Of a stretch of 64,000 nucleotides of DNA, positions 24,256-35,879 are shown one piece after another. Source of the DNA: Berberis thunbergii (taxonomy: Eukaryota; Streptophyta; Magnoliopsida; Ranunculales; Berberidaceae); NCBI GenBank assembly GCA_003290165.1, contig QNQO01000448.1:434001-498000 (forward strand), read 5' to 3'. Position 1 is the first letter of the stretch, and every line of letters begins with the position of its first letter. The notes beneath the pieces were generated by a model that searched no databases, had not been told where the DNA came from, and saw only the letters and a program-made list of their open reading frames with translations. Made by a program: the position numbers and the translations under genes.

Positions 24256-25281
24256 CTAACGTATTCTTTTGTTCGACCATAATCCCTTCTTGCGTTTGGC
24301 TTGGAACTCTACATCGGAGAGCTTCATGATCTCACCTTCTGGAACTAATCCTTTCTCATGGTTTCTAGAAACAACTGGTTTCTGGTAGCGATGAGATGGA
24401 TCTTTCTCTGTTTGTCTGTCGTGTTCTCTAGAAAACCCGAGATTATGATGCCCTAATGGGCCCGATCCCATATTTCTTTGATCTCCCATGGGCTTTTGTT
24501 GGTAACTTTGAAAGCCCATTTTATAAAAGCCCATTAGGGTTTGCTTTTCTTCTACCCTAAGAGTCAAGTCCATTGCCCGACCCAGTTGACCCGGCTCCAG
24601 CATCCTCACTCCTGCCCGGATTGTTGGCTTCAAGCCATTGATGAACTTACTAAAATATATGTCTTCAGTAAGTGTTTTCAATGGTGTCGCCAGTGTGACA
24701 AATTGTTTTCGATACTCTGCTACAGATTCTTCTTGTCTAAGAGCAAGAAATTTCTCACACAAAGAACCCTCTTGAGCAGTTCGAAATTGTTTCAATAACA
24801 AACCCTTAAGTTCTTCCCACAATAGGATCGGACGACGTTGTTTTCCCCACTGATACCAAAGAAGTGCATCTGCCTCAAATGAAATGACTACGACTTCGAT
24901 CTTCTCTTCATTTGTATACCGCTGTAAGGCAAAGAATCTTTCAGCTTTGAGTATCCACCCATCAGGGTTTTATCCTTCAAACACTGGCATATCTAATCTC
25001 CAGGGTTTCCTATCATATTGATACCCTTGAGATGATGAACCTTCTCCTACCCCACCAATTGGACTTTGTGCATCAAGATTGGTTGGAGGTATTTGATCAT
25101 TCTCTGTAGTAGAAGCAGTCTTTAAAGCTTCTTGTTTTATTTTCATCATCTGATCCATTATCTGTATCATTTCTTGAAAACCCCCTTTCAATGATTCTAT
25201 TTGTTCTTGAACATTTACTACAATTTCTTCCATAACTTCAATTTTGGCAGTAGCACTTGATCCAACCCATTTTCCAGCCAT
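24256..25281 (-). pseudogene. Gag of element C
   Basis: Translation from ATG 25281 (MAGKWVGSSATAK) gives a coil-like N terminus, a Ser/Gln-rich linker and a gypsy-type gag core: NPDGWILKAERFF, LWYQWGKQRRPILWEELK, LLLKQFRTAQEGSL, EYRKQFVTLATPL and FINGLKPTIR. One in-frame TAA at 24970-24972 replaces a residue just before NPDGW. The frame ends shortly after QAKRKKGLW, where a CCHC knuckle is normally found, and the sequence passes almost directly into the RT N terminus. Knuckle and protease are therefore missing. Confidence 0.85.
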
Positions 25282-25300
25282 TACTCCTAAGAATCGGACT

Positions 25301-25314
25301 GCTCTGATACCAAA
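25301..25314 (-). promoter_or_regulatory. Primer-binding site of element C
   Basis: TTGGTATCAGAGCAG on the minus strand lies two to three bases inside the 5' LTR and matches the 3' end complement of initiator tRNA-Met. Confidence 0.85.
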
Positions 25315-25316
25315 TT

Positions 25317-25875
25317 TGTTAGGATCTGACTTATTCTGGTTATGTCCTGCAAAAATGAAGCACATCAACTCAAGTCTTATTGGCAGAAATCAGAAAGAAG
25401 ATGTATTGAATCTTGCAGTCTCAGCAAACAAAATGCTTAACAGAGATTTGCAAGAAGGAATGTTGATCATGCAACTTTCAATACAAAGAATAGAAGAACA
25501 ATTGAATTGAATTGAATGATATGTATTGATAAGAAGGCTATTCGAGATGCCCTAGAGAGCAATTGCTCAATGTACTATTGTTCTTACAAAAATGAAATCC
25601 CCCTATTTCCTCCAGTTCTAGTCCTATTTATAGCACTTTGTCTACTTGTATCATTCTGACTTAAATCCCAATTGTAGCCACTTGTATTCTGTATTCAGTT
25701 ACACAGCTTGCTTCTGTTACAACTTGCATTCTGTTACAACACCTTGCATATTTTCGTAGCAACAATTAGCACAAACTGTCAACAATTAGCACAAACTGTC
25801 CTCCTCTTCAGCACTTATTGATTCCTTATTGCATTCTTCCTCCTTGTGTAAGTAAATCTGATAGAGGGCCTATCA
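25317..25875 (-). repeat. 5' LTR of gypsy element C
   Basis: The 559-bp LTR differs from its partner by scattered, mostly transition-type changes and by a 20-bp tandem duplication of CAACAATTAGCACAAACTGT at about 25760-25799. Confidence 0.92.
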
Positions 25876-25880
25876 AATAC

Positions 25881-27313
25881 CAAACAAAACATCACTAATT
25901 TCTTTCACTTGGACCCTCAGTTAATCTTTTGAATAGTTAATCTTTCCTTGGGTTAGTCACATTCTATCATTCACACTCCATCCACACTTGGACCCTCAAC
26001 CTCTTTCATGTTGGTTAGTCTCATACTCATCCTAACGTTCGCACATCTATCTAAGCTATAGTTTCAATGTTTGCTATTATAAGACCCAAAAAAAACACAA
26101 AGAAACCGAATAACATCCTCAAATGAACTCATCTTAAATGTCAGCTTTCATTATAATAATCAATTCTAATTCATTTTCCAACTTTTATGCCAAAAATTTA
26201 ATAAATAAATAACTGAGATTATTTTGTTCTGTTCAAAATTTTCTCAAATTTATGATTTTTATCCTAATCTCCCCCGGTTGAGCCCTAGTAAAAGGTTAGT
26301 GATTGCAATGATGGTTTTGATAGAGGTTAGCAATAGAGATAGTGTAAATACCTTAGGCCCTCTTTGTTTTAGGGTTTTTGTTCCTACTTCAGAGTGATTC
26401 CAGAGAGACTGTGCACGTATGTTATCGAAAATTAGATGCTCGTATGATCGAGATGAATAATGAAACCGCATAGGCTACCAGTGTTGTTCTCCCTCCCTCC
26501 TATTTGTTTCTCTTTTATGTTTTTTCTCTTCCTCTTTATTATCTGAATATTTGTCTGCCTAAACCTACACAAGTCATTTTCCTCCTTCCATTTCCTCTTC
26601 CCCACATATCAATCCACATAAACAAGCAAGACATGGCACTTCCTATTTACTTTTTTCAAACACACATGATCTATTTGAAGTGTTGTAAGTCTGCGAATTC
26701 AAAGTAATCAATAAAATACATTGCACCCAGAAAGAACACACCTCAGAGAAGTAGATTACTTTGCTCATCTTTCTTCCAACTGGGTTCACCATGGATATAG
26801 TAAAATCATGCCTACCAACATAACATAACATTGCAATAATGGCCTCATTTCTTTCACTCCGGACCGATCATTGATTTCATCCCTTAACATGAGATGATTT
26901 CCTTTACGTGACATGTTTATTCAAAATCTTTTCCTCCAATCATTATCATCATTTTGTGGTTCTTGTTCTTGTCTTGTTCAATTGTTTTCTCAAGATTTGT
27001 GATTCTTCTTCTTGGTAATTTTCTTCAATTGAACGAACCCTAGAAAGTTACTAATTGCAATGATGAGATTTAATGCATACATAAATAGTGAGAAAGTGCA
27101 ATTAATTAAAGAGGAATACGAGCAGATTATCTATTGTTTCGCACTTTTGAAGATGGAGAGAGCGTGGGTATCTTTATTCGCTTCGCACTTGTGAGCAGAA
27201 AGAGTGGGTACCGGTAGGATGGCAATCGAGAATTGAAACGGTGGTTGATGATGACCTTCACGCCCACCATATATTGAGAGAGTAATGGCCAATGTCACCT
27301 TGTTTAAGGATGT
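25881..27313. other. Intergenic stretch without recognised gene
   Basis: The sequence is T/C-rich. Two segments resemble each other (around 26228-26320 and 26985-27075, both with TTCTCAA, ATTTNTGATT and TTGCAATGAT), which suggests an old duplication. No coding domain or RNA gene is recognised. Confidence 0.4.
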
Positions 27314-27643
27314 TGATGCGTCCAAATCCAGTTTCTTAGAGATCCCACTTACAAAACAGCGTTAGATTGTCAATGACCACCTTTTTGGTGGCCAAAGGCA
27401 CTCTAATGCTTAAGTCAGTTAATCTGTGGAGAAGACTAAATTTAGACAGAGTATAGTTCGGTTAAATTTACATACTCGCGGTCAAATATTTCCTTTATCT
27501 TATATAATGTCCGGCATTAATTATTCGCATGACTTAAGCATGTAGGGAAAAATGAGGGGAAACGTTATTTGCAACGGTCTCCTCCTTCATTGAGGTACTT
27601 TGACGCGTGTACGATCATGATTCGAGTCTTATTTGATGTATCA
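27314..27643 (-). repeat. 3' LTR of Tat element B
   Basis: The 330-bp LTR runs TGATGCGTCCAAATCC to TTTGATGTATCA on the plus strand. Relative to the other LTR it lacks about 190 bp after CCTTCATTGAGGTA. Confidence 0.88.
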
Positions 27644-27876
27644 TCAGCTACTCCACTAGTTAGTGGGCATGTTTGTGTGGCCACTAACTCTACGTCGGTT
27701 GACTTTTCGACTTCATCATTATTTTTTATGCAGAGCGTTTAATGTCGTTAACAACTGTCGATATGGTTGTTATTTTGATGTCCCACTCGCGTGTTCGTTT
27801 CAGCGCAATTTTGGGATTTCGTGCAGTCATCATACCTCGCACGTCTTCCCATTAGTAATTTTTTCGTTACCCAACC

Positions 27877-27887
27877 CTATAAAAGGG
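27877..27887 (+). promoter_or_regulatory. TATA box of the antisense gene of element B
   Basis: CTATAAAAGGG starts 108 nt before the ATG at 27985. The homologous gene in element A has the same box 109 nt before its ATG. The flanking sequence is also conserved between the two elements. Confidence 0.65.
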
Positions 27888-27984
27888 TGACGGAGATTTG
27901 TGTTTCTTTTTTTACATTGTCTCCATTATTAGAGTTTGTTTCTTTTCACTTTCTTCATTATCTATCTTACACAATTCATTTCTC

Positions 27985-30557
27985 ATGGCTGCTAACAAAT
28001 TTCTTAATGGTGATGATCTTTGAACTTAGGCAGGCAACACAAGGGACTTTGGACTATATTCGTCAGGCATTCTCTCTTCCTTCTTATCTGGAGATTTTTT
28101 TACCTAGGATCGATAAAATTTCTGCTCGTTCAAGGCTTGGTTACATTACACTGTATCCTGGCATGTTCAAGTTTGGTCTTCGACTTAATTATGGCTCCAG
28201 AGATCTTTTGGTCTTATTTGGACGTTTTGGGCATTGATCATGCTCAAATGGGTCCCAAGGGATGAAGGGTGATGGTTGCAACCATGGCGAGATCCATTCT
28301 ATCTAGTGTTCCTATGAATGAGAAGACTCTACACTTTGTGTTGAGGATTTCGGTAAACAATAGTCGTATTTGTTTTTTTTTCATTCTCCTGTTTGTTTTG
28401 GGAAGCCTAAGGATGATTACAGGTCTTGGGCGAAGCCTTGGTTTTATGCGTCCATGGATTCTGAATACTTCAAGCTTCACAATCGACCCATTCTGCAGTC
28501 GTTCCTAGAGCTCAGGAAGGGAAGTAAATTGTAGTTGACTGCAGCAGAACATGCAATCCGTGATCGATTTTTCTCGCTTCCTCAAGCCCCTATGGAGGAT
28601 TTCTTGCCTTGGATGTTGTCGAGTGTAGTGGCTTGTATACTATGAATGAAGTGGAGTGTGTTGCGTTTCTTGAGGCTCAAGCCTCTGAAGTTACTATTGC
28701 TCATGTTGGCCATGTCGTCGTTTCTGACGATGAGGGGGAATGTGAGGCTCCTGTTAGCATTGGTGATGCTAGCATTGATGAAAAAGTGAGCTCTGTTAAT
28801 AAAGTTACAGATCTTGATGATCCTGTTGTTGTTGGTGGTAATGGCTCGACCACTAAGAAGAAGAAAGCCCCTAGGCCTGCCAACCCATCGAAGCAGCTGG
28901 CGATTAGTCCTGGTTATGTTCCAAAGAGGAAGAGGCTTGTTGGTTCTGCTCAGAGGGTTGCTTGAATTGCTCCTTATCTGAGATCGTCTAGAAAAGAGGA
29001 TGAAGATGAGGCTCGTCTTTTTTCTCAAGTGGCTGAGGAGATAAATCAAGCTCTAGAGAGAAGCAATAAGGAGGTATCTCACCCGTTGAACGAGCATGGA
29101 AGGAGCCTCATCTCTACTCATGGCGTGCCCGATCTTACCAAGTCGTCGGATGATGGTCATCGTGTCATTAATAATAGGATGATACAACTCGCTTTAGAGC
29201 TATCTCGTAATCCAACTAGCGCGAAGACCACAACTGACTTTAACTATAACTCTATCTTTGACGAGGTTGAAGTTGACAATGGTAAAAATTCTAAGTTTCC
29301 TCCTCCTCTTCCTCCTCCAAGTCATGTTGCTGGTATAGCGAAGTTGCCTACTTCTCTTGCTCGTCCACACCTGCCATTGTTGCCTTGAAGAAGAATGGTA
29401 AGAGTGGTACTTCTGTCATCACCACTATTTCGACTGTCAACCCGATGACCAGAGGAGGGGCTTCCATTCTTCCAGATCCCACTATTATTCATTCGCAAAT
29501 CTTTTGGAAGGAGCCAATCCCCGGAGAGATCCATATAAACTCGAAGAAGTTCAATTGGTTCTCTGACATAGATACCGAAGATAGTGCGCGTAATTTGATC
29601 GTCTCATGGAATAAACATTTGATTGAGAGGGTGTCGATGCCAGTGTTTCGGCCAAGTGATCACCTTGATCATGATCTTAAACAGATCATGGAGGAGATGA
29701 ATCATCTCACTTATGTTGGGATGATGGGGTCAGATTATAAGGCAGTCGTGGAGAGGAAGATGGTGGGGCATGCATTGTTGTTTTCCCACGTTCTCTGCCA
29801 GTCTAATGAGTTGAAGGCGGAGCATGAAGAATAGAAGAAGGCAGTTGTGGTTGTTCGGGCTTCATTGAAGTAAGTAGAGGCCATCCGGGACAAGTTTGCT
29901 ACTGAACTTGAAACCTCGTAAAAGGAGATGAACAAGATTCGTAATCAATTGGATGTTTTTGAGGAGTTGTCCAGTGAGAAGGTTGGTCATGACGAGGCAA
30001 TGCATTTTTTTGATGAGAAATATGTTTGTCGTAGGATCGCTGAGGAGCGGGTATAGCAGTTGACCGTTGAGTTTGCTACTGTTAAGTTGGAAACTTCTGC
30101 GAGTCTCACTATTGTTGAAGGAGAACTTGTATCGACCAGAAATTAGCTATCAGTGGTTACAGATAGGTTGAGGGTTGCATAAACAGAGGATTGGAATAGG
30201 GTCGTTGATGGCAGGAATGAGATCATCGACTTTATTGAATCAGAGGAAGGTCTCGATATGTAAAATTATCGTGACTTTGTTGATCCACCAAGTGATTCAG
30301 CTAACAAAGGTCAACCGTCTTCTCCTCCCTCGGATCCTGTTGTTGTGGTCGAAACCGATCCTGTCAGTGGAGGTAAAACACCACCATCATCTGTTGAAAA
30401 GAAGGGTCTGACTCCTTCCAAAGACAAGGATCTAGCTCCTCTCTCTGATCATACCACTGCAGTTGATACCCAACCTTCTCTGTCTATCCCTGTTTCGAAT
30501 AGTTTTGTTATCTCTTCTCCAATTATTGTATCTTTTTCCCCGAATGTAACCAAATAG
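27985..30557 (+). pseudogene. Antisense internal gene of Tat element B
   Basis: The gene runs opposite to the retroelement, between its tandem repeats and 3' LTR. The 'putative gypsy type transposon' domain is readable at about 28070-28530 over two frames: GYITLYPGMFKFGLRL, IFWSYLDVLGIDHAQMGPKG, TMARSILSSVPMNEKTLHFV and a KPWFYASM-like segment. Then follow an acidic/Lys-rich middle (28609-28965, with TTKKKKAPRPANPSKQ), a second part to about 29830 with ILPDPTIIHSQIFWK and NLIVSWNKHLIERV, a coiled-coil-like part and a Pro/Ser-rich tail ending at TAG near 30557. Frameshifts and stops disable it. Function is unknown. Confidence 0.75.
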
Positions 30558-30679
30558 ATGATGAATGAAAAATTTCTTTTTGTTTATACTAGTGTGTTTT
30601 TTTTGTTTTTTTGTCATCTTCGTAGTGATTTTTTTATCTGCATGTCTTCGTTTATATATTGTGTCTTTGGAAATTGTTG

Positions 30680-31570
30680 TGGTTGTAGCCTGACTAACGC
30701 CTAGACTAACCCTGTTATCTAGTCGTAAACAATAAATATGGTTTGACTTCGTTTTCTTACTTTGTATATCTCTTTGTCTAACGTAGTAGTTTAGACTTGG
30801 CTGAATTTATGCTTTTGAACTTGCTTTTTAGTTGTATGAGACTTTTGATACATCATGACTTGTTAGATGTACTTCGTGATCGGATTAGAGGATGTACGAT
30901 TAAGTCTAACTTAGGTGTCCTGACTTCTTTAAGTACACTTCGTGGTCCGACTTGTTGGTCAGGCCAAAACAATTATTTTTTTTGCGTAAATCTGACTTAT
31001 GTCCTAACTAAACACTTTTTCGTGTTCTCATGGACCAAAAGATTTTACGAGTCAGTCTGACTTGTACGTTCAGACTCTTTTAAGCACACTTTGTAGTCTG
31101 ACATGTTTAGTCGAACCATAAGATTTTACGAGTAAGTCTGACTTATACTTCCACACTCTTTCAAGCATACTTTTGTGGTCCGACATGTATAGTCAGACCA
31201 GAAGACTTTACGAGTGTGCCTGATTTATACGTCCAGACTCTTTTAAGCACACTTTGTGGTCCGACATGTTAGTGGGGCCATAAGTTTTTCCGAGCAAGTC
31301 TGACTTATGTGTCCAGACCCTTTTAAGCACACTTCGTGGTTCGTCATGTTAGTCGGGCTAGAAGATTTTAGGTTGAGTCTAACTTATATGTCAAGACTCA
31401 TTAGGTTTGTTTCATGGTTGATCGGACTAGAAGTTTTATGGGTACGTCAGACTTATTTGCCCTGACTCCTTTTTTAAGCTTGCCTCGTGGTCTGACATAT
31501 TGGTTGAGCTAGAAATTTTGCGAATAGATTCTTAATCTGACTTTGATGTCAGCACTGGATTAGATTGTTT
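30680..31570 (-). repeat. Tandem repeats in element B
   Basis: About ten diverged 80-90-bp units hold variants of GTCTGACTTAT, GTCCAGACTC, AAGCACACTTCGTGG and GTCGGACCAGAAGATTTT. They correspond to the block at 8650-9830 in element A when that block is reverse complemented. The array lies between integrase and the antisense gene in both elements. Confidence 0.8.
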
Positions 31571-31789
31571 GAACACGATACGAAGGGTTCCTGGAATTTG
31601 GAAGTTTATTGATAATACTTTTTCAAGTATTTGACGATCCATGATCGTTGTAGTTGTCCACCCTTCAAATCTTCTAACCAGTATGTTCCTGGTTTGTTGA
31701 TTTTAACCACTTTGTATGATCCTTCCTAGTTTGGGTTTAGTTTGCCCATGCCTTGTTCTTTTGGATTGAGTCGGACTTTTCTAATAACC

Positions 31790-32760
31790 TAGTTGTTGAT
31801 GCTAAATGTACGTGGCTTTACTTTTTTATTGTAGTACCTTGTCATTCTTTGTTGGTAAGTTGTTGTTTTAATCGAGTTTTTTTCTTGTTTCTTATCGAGA
31901 AGCTCGTAGTGCCTCGTTATCCTCTGTTCGAAACTTTTCGGTTCTAAATGTTGGCATGTCAATTTCCACTGGTACCATTGGCACAAATCATATTCTAGGG
32001 CAAACATTGTTTCTTTGATCAGATATCTCTTTATTATTCTGTAGGCCTTGAAGATGCCTAGCAATTTGGAGCTTCATTTTGATTGCTTCTAGGATTGTTA
32101 TGTTGGTCACCTCTGCTTGTTTGTTTGCTTGTCGATGGGTGAGTGCTAAGAAGTGTTGTTTGATATTTAAGTTTTCGTACAACTTTTTGACTTTCTTGCC
32201 TCCGAATTGTTATCAATTGTCAGTGAAAATTATAATGGGGATTCGAAATCTGCATATTATATTCTTCTAGAGGAAGTTTTCAATTTGAGATTCTCCAATA
32301 TTTGCCAACGGTTCTACTTCTACCTATTTAGTGAAGTAATCCACTGCCACGAGGAGAAATTTCTTTCTGTTGGACATTGGAAGTGCTCCTACAATGTCCA
32401 TTCCCCATTGCACAAATGGACACAGACTACTCATCGAGATTAGGTTTTGGCCCGCCATGTAAGTGTATGGAGCGAATCATTGACATTTGTCACAAGTCAG
32501 AAACACTTCATTTGCACCCTTTTGCATTGTTGGCCAGTAGTATCCCAATGTTAAGGCTTTGTGGGCTAATGTCCTTCCTCCTGAATAGTTCTCGCATATG
32601 CCGAAGTGAATTTCTAGTAGAACATAGTCGACATCGCCAGGTGAGAGAAGCGTATGGAAAACCTTTTGTAGAGTTTGACGTTAATCAGCGTGTATCGTAC
32701 TGCTCTGTTTCATAGTTTACAGGCCTTCATCTTATCTGTTGGAAGTGCTCCACTTTGTAT
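31790..32760 (-). pseudogene. Integrase of Tat element B
   Basis: The minus strand shows a badly broken Tat integrase. Recognisable are a zinc-finger-type segment near 32550-32500, a WITSLNR-type remnant of the core, TDNNSE for the second Asp region near 32215, ALTHRQANKQAEVTN near 32140, and a C-terminal TTYQQRMTRYYNKKVKPRTF close to 31800. The last segment matches element A at 8350-8410. Stops are frequent. Confidence 0.7.
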
Positions 32761-32822
32761 ATATGTTAGGATTGGAGTCATCCAAATGCTATCCTGATCT
32801 GTGTTGCACATGTTTTTTGCAT

Positions 32823-33266
32823 CTAGTTTTCTAGTATTGAACTCTCACGTATTGTGACGAGTGGATTATCAGTTTCTTCAACTCGCGATGCCTCATTGGC
32901 CACTCTGTCAGCTCTGTCGTTTTCTGCTCTTGCACATCGTTGAACGGTTATTGCTTTGAAGCTTTCAATCAATTCATTTGCCTTTTCATGATAGGTTTTC
33001 ATCCGTGCGTATTTGACTTGGAATCTGTCATTCAACTGGTCGACCACCAATTTGGAGTCAGTGAAAATGATGACTTCTTCTACTCCGATGTGTTTGGCCA
33101 ATTGTAATCCCACTATCACTGCTTCATACTCGACTTCATTGTTTGAGGCCTCGAAACTAAATTTTATTGCATTTTCCAACATCACACCTTCCGAGTTGTA
33201 CAAAACTATTCTACATCCACTCCCCTTCTTGTTGGATGCTACGTCACGTCGCAGCGTAGAATCCAC
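32823..33266 (-). pseudogene. RNase H of Tat element B
   Basis: A 147-residue open stretch encodes the Tat-type RNase H with little damage: GSGCRIVLYNSEGVM, EASNNEVEYEAVIVGLQLA, VIIFTDSKLVVDQLN, a KANELIESF helix and RAENDRADRVA. The Glu of the YEA segment and the Asp of FTDSK fit catalytic positions. Residues before the open start decay into stops. The upstream neighbour on the minus strand is RT and the downstream one integrase. Confidence 0.85.
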
Positions 33267-33289
33267 TCGTGAGAAGTTAATTCAGTGTT

Positions 33290-34680
33290 TTCTCCCTCTT
33301 GATTGTTGTTTGGTCATTGCTTGTTGACACCTGTGAACTCGGCGATAAAATTTGTAATGTTTGAGCTTTTATTGTAGTCTCAGGACCATAAATGATGTTG
33401 AATTGACCGAGCTCCACTGCCCATTTTATCATTCTTCCGGATAGCTTTGGTTTGTGCAATACCGACTGAAGTGGTTGTTTGGTCATGATAGTGATGGGGT
33501 GGGGTTGAAAGTATGGTCGCGGTTTTCTTGAGGATACGACCAGGGTGAGCGCCACTTATCCAGGAATGGGGTAATTAGCTTATGTGTTCGCAAATGTCTT
33601 ATTGACATAGTAAACTCGCTTTTGTGTGTCGTTTTCCTCTCGTATTAGTGTTTAATTGACTACATGTTCGGACACTGATAAGTACAAGTACAATGTTTCT
33701 CCTATTTTTGGCTTTGACAATAGTTCAGGCTTTAGAAAGCCTTTTCACATTCCTCACTCCATTTGAACGTTTTGTTCCCTTTCAAGATCTTGAAGAAGGG
33801 AAGGCACTTATCTGACGACCTGGAAATTAATTTGTTGAAGATTGATATCCTACAATTAAGGCTTTGTACGCCTTTAATGTTGGTAGGCGACTGCATGTTG
33901 AGGAGCACTTGAATATATTTCAGATCAGCTTCGATTCCTTTTTTATTGACCATGTACCCGAGGAATTTCCCGAATTCTAATCCGAATGTACATTTTTCAT
34001 TTTATACTTTCGAAGCTGGGAGAAGGCTTGCTCGAGGTCTTCAATGTGGTTTTTTTGTATCGGCTCTTGACTAGCATGTCGTCAATGTATGCCTCCATGG
34101 TCGTGCCTATCTGATCTTCGAACATCCTGTTCACAAGACGTTGGTACGTCGCTCCCACAATTTTTAGTCTGAATGACATTACTCGGCAGCAGTACATCCC
34201 TATTTCTGTTAAGAAAGATGTTTTCTCCTAGTCTGTGGATGCATTTATATCTAGTTGTAATCAGAGTATGTGTCCATGAAGCTTAGAAGCTTGTGTCCAG
34301 AAGTGGCGTTTACTATCTGATCTATTCATGGGTGTGGGAAACTATTTTTCGGGTAGGACTTATTTAGATCTGTGTAATCTACCCACACCCTCCATTTACC
34401 AAGTTTTTTTTACCAAAACTGTGTTGGTCAACTAGTTCATGTAATGAGATTCCTTTATCACCCTTGCATTCATTAAACGAGACACCTCTTCTTTAATTGC
34501 CTGGTTACACTCTGAGGCGACTGACCTCCTTTTCTACCAGACTGTCTTCTTATCCGGATAGGCTTGCAACCTGTGAATGATGACGAAGGAAACAGTGCCA
34601 CCATGTCTTTCATCATCCAGGCAAAAACGTCATGGTTGTCTTTCAACAGTTGGATCAGCTGCTTAGTTAGTTCTAGGTGA
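33290..34680 (-). pseudogene. Reverse transcriptase of Tat element B
   Basis: RT pieces occur in order: DNHDVFAWMMKDM near 34650, VSRLMNARVIKES near 34480, SFRLKIVGATYQRLVNRMF and the catalytic MEAYIDDMLVKS at about 34110-34070. The thumb and connection follow, ending at PLQSVLHKPKLSGRMIKWAV and GPETTIKAQTL near 33340. Multiple stops and shifts are present. Confidence 0.8.
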
Positions 34681-34832
34681 AGTTTTGTGCCAATTCTGAC
34701 TGTTTTTCTTCCCTCTTCATCGTGATGGAGTGGTTTTGTTTCTTCTTTTAGTTGTCCAATATTTGGTAGGTTGTGATTTACCTGAAATTGACTGGGTTGC
34801 TACAATGGCTTCTTTGGTCGTGATTGTGATTG

Positions 34833-35410
34833 TTATATGTTTGGCACGTTCATTGTTGCGTAATGGCATTCACGTGTAGCTGGTTGATCTCCTTTGATTA
34901 CCATGACATCGTCATCAATGTGATACTTATGACATTGATGCATGGTAGAGGACACTACACCCATTTCGTGTAGCAAAGGTCTTCCTAAAAACATGTTGTA
35001 TGTGGATGGTGCATCAACAATAAGGAAGTTTGTTAATAGGACTCGTTGTTTACCCGACTGGCCTGCTTTGACTGATAATCGAATCATTCCGAGTGGGCGG
35101 CATTGTTGTCCACTAAAACCTACCATCGGTTGGTCGTTGGGTGTGAGGATCTCTTCATTGATTGCATTTTGCAGAATGCTGACAAGTACAAAAGGTTGGC
35201 TGAGCTACCCATGTCGACTAGTACTCTTTTGATCTCCCATCTGGCTATCAATACTGAAATCACCAAGGCGTCATTATGGGGGGGGGGGGAATGAAATCCA
35301 TGTGCATCATTTTCGAAAAAGTCAGAGTTCATTGATTTGTTTCGATGCGCTAAACGGAAGGCTCCAGGTGTCGGATCCTCATTTGTAAATCCCATATTAA
35401 TCGCTTCCAT
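34833..35410 (-). pseudogene. Protease region of Tat element B
   Basis: Two overlapping frames give a retropepsin-like region: IKRVLVDMGSSANLLYLSAF holds the active-site triad position as DMG where D-T/S/N-G is usual, and DAPSTYNMFLGRPLLHEM is the conserved flap-distal segment of Tat proteases. A frameshift near 35125 separates the parts. A 12-G run at 35278-35289 lies upstream. Confidence 0.8.
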
Positions 35411-35879
35411 GATCGGTTAGATCTTTATGTCTATCTAGCTACACCATGTAGGACATATATCAGCTCCCTGGATTGTTCATTTGCTTGACTCGCTTTTAAA
35501 ATCGTAAATGATTTGTACGTCATGTCGACCGCATTCGTTGATCGTTTGTGTCTGGCTTTTGCAAATTGCAGCTTTTCGAGTTTTTGTTTGTTGAATTCAG
35601 ACCTGCCATTGGTCCGATATCTTTTTGACTGGCCACTTTCTTCCCTTGGCTTATCATCTCTTCATATTTTATCTATTCTTTCCGATTTGTTGAGAATGGG
35701 TCTATTCTCGGACTCGTTTTTCTTCTTGGATGCCAACAGCTCCTCAAGGGTGATGTATTTTTTAGTCGTCTTCAATAAGGTCGTCATGTTTCTCGGAGGA
35801 TCCAGATTCAGAGATTTGTAAAATGGTCATTTTTTTTAATTCGGAAGTGAAACTGACTATGGCCGTGTCGTCACTGCAT

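Larger units (their letters stand above)
21406..24280 (-). pseudogene. Pol of element C: RT, RNase H, integrase, chromodomain
   Basis: RT spans about 24280-23285 with [17 protein letters not shown], the palm segment ending [12 protein letters not shown], and the active-site [10 protein letters not shown]. RNase H follows (about 23280-22931) after a frameshift. Integrase has the zinc-binding cysteines (ECEVCQRNK near 22575-22550), DFIEGLPNS and [12 protein letters not shown] in the core, and the second Asp at ISDRDKIF. The C-terminal domain (22149-21406) ends in a chromodomain-like segment (LEVLIKWKDLPAYEAMWE). In-frame stops at 24070 and 23581 and several shifts disrupt it. Normally this polyprotein copies and inserts the element. 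Confidence 0.9.
20862..25875 (-). mobile_element. Ty3/gypsy chromodomain element C, both LTRs
   Basis: This 5.0-kb element has two LTRs (20862-21405 and 25317-25875) that begin TGTTAGGATCTGAC and end GGCCTATCA or GACCTATCA on the plus strand. The 5-bp duplication AATAC flanks it at 20857-20861 and 25876-25880. It is transcribed leftward. A primer-binding site and polypurine tract are present. Gag, RT, RNase H, integrase and a C-terminal chromodomain are readable, but the CCHC zinc knuckle and the protease appear deleted and stops occur. It is the youngest-looking LTR element here. Confidence 0.92.
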
